A stretch of 5,794 nt of DNA from an uncultured cyanobacterium (lineage in GTDB: Bacteria > Cyanobacteriota > Cyanobacteriia > PCC-6307 > Cyanobiaceae). Both the position numbers and the translations under genes were made by a program. The stretch's first letter is position 1; each line of letters opens with the position of its first letter. The stretch lies in the NCBI GenBank assembly GCA_903928835.1, contig CAIYSK010000048.1, positions 1-5,794 of the forward strand, written 5' to 3'. The notes below the pieces were generated by a model. That model was not told the DNA's origin. It worked only from the letters and a program-made list of their open reading frames with translations, and did no database searches. This document shows, piece after piece, positions 5,398-5,794 of this stretch.

Positions 5398-5794
5398 AAG
5401 CTGCTTGCATGGAACTGGATCACCTTCCCGCCGCTTGGCCCTGGGGCTGTGGCAGACCACGGCGTGTTGAGCTACGCGCTACTTGCGATGGCGGTGCTTC
5501 TTTCTGCATGGGTGCAGGGCTTCAGTGGTCTGGGCTTTGGGATGATTGCAGCCCCGGTGCTCACGCAGGTGATCCCTGGCTCCAGCGGCATCGGCCTTGT
5601 GAACACGCTGGCGCTCGCCCAGAACGCGTGGCAGGTTTCGCGGGGGGAGGGCGTCATCCACTGGAGCGTGCTGAAGCGGATGGGGACTGGGTTGCTGGGC
5701 GGTGTGCTGCTTGGGGTGCTCGCGCTGATGCTGGTCCCCGACAGGCTGCGACCACTGGTGGTGGCACCCCGTGCCCACCGCGCGCACCGCGACG
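5386..5794 (+). CDS. TauE/SafE family membrane exporter, N-terminal part (cut by window edge)
   Basis: The open frame encodes the start of an inner-membrane protein of the TauE/SafE (DUF81) family, whose members export sulfite, sulfoacetate or other organic anions. A first helix (SYALLAMAVLLSAWVQ) runs into the family signature GFSGLGFGMIAAPVL, followed by a helix with IGLVNTLALAQNAWQV, then GVIHWSVLKRMGTGLLGGVLLGVLALML and VPDRLRPLV, the usual end of the third helix. Possible starts are ATG 5386, GTG 5449 and GTG 5464. The last two leave an N-terminus of more normal length, and GTG 5449 has GGGG a few bases before it; I give the outer ATG as the limit. The last ten codons read APRAHRAHRD, polar where a fourth hydrophobic segment is expected, so a frameshift or a poor sequence end is possible. 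The cargo is unknown. Confidence 0.75.
   Translation, partial: MPAWKLLAWNWITFPPLGPGAVADHGVLSYALLAMAVLLSAWVQGFSGLGFGMIAAPVLTQVIPGSSGIGLVNTLALAQNAWQVSRGEGVIHWSVLKRMGTGLLGGVLLGVLALMLVPDRLRPLVVAPRAHRAHRD

Noticed and set aside
1..5794. HIP1 octamers as a cyanobacterial marker
   Set aside because: Several GCGATCGG and CCGATCGC near-matches occur, but I found no exact GCGATCGC.

Overview
The window holds seven protein-coding loci, five of them complete or nearly complete, and no RNA gene, insertion sequence or CRISPR array that I can see. Base composition is high in G+C in most genes, and the families present (a VUT-type membrane protein, a YeeE/YedE sulfur transporter, a divergent glutamine synthetase, a TauE/SafE exporter) suggest a G+C-rich picocyanobacterium of the Synechococcus/Cyanobium group. 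That placement is inference from protein style only; no exact HIP1 octamer (GCGATCGC) occurs in the window.

Layout. Positions 1-398 (minus) are the N-terminal third of a major facilitator transporter running off the left edge. It is preceded on the same strand by a YeeE/YedE family transporter (435-1382), probably its operon partner. A G-run-rich, repeat-bearing divergent gap (1383-1459) separates these from a plus-strand ORF (1460-1789) that matches only the C-terminal half of VUT family transporters and is probably a remnant. A 12-bp perfect hairpin (1826-1852) lies between it and the main find: 2008-3189 (plus) encodes a prokaryotic pentameric ligand-gated ion channel (Cys-loop receptor superfamily), with signal peptide, extracellular beta domain and four membrane helices M1-M4. 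A 13-bp hairpin (3229-3261) sits between its 3' end and that of a convergent NTF2/SnoaL-like gene (3339-3728, minus).

After a 250-base gap carrying a twin mini-hairpin repeat, 3979-5343 (minus) encodes a glutamine synthetase superfamily ligase. It keeps the metal and nucleotide residues but lacks the two acidic residues that bind ammonium in true GlnA, so its acceptor is probably an amine other than ammonia. A TauE/SafE-type exporter (5386-5794, plus) diverges from it across a 42-base gap with a nested dyad and runs off the right edge.

The genes do not form one pathway. Five of the seven are membrane proteins, and two (YeeE/YedE and TauE/SafE) belong to families that move sulfur oxyanions. 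The ion channel gene has visibly lower G+C than its neighbours, especially in its second half, which hints at a separate origin.
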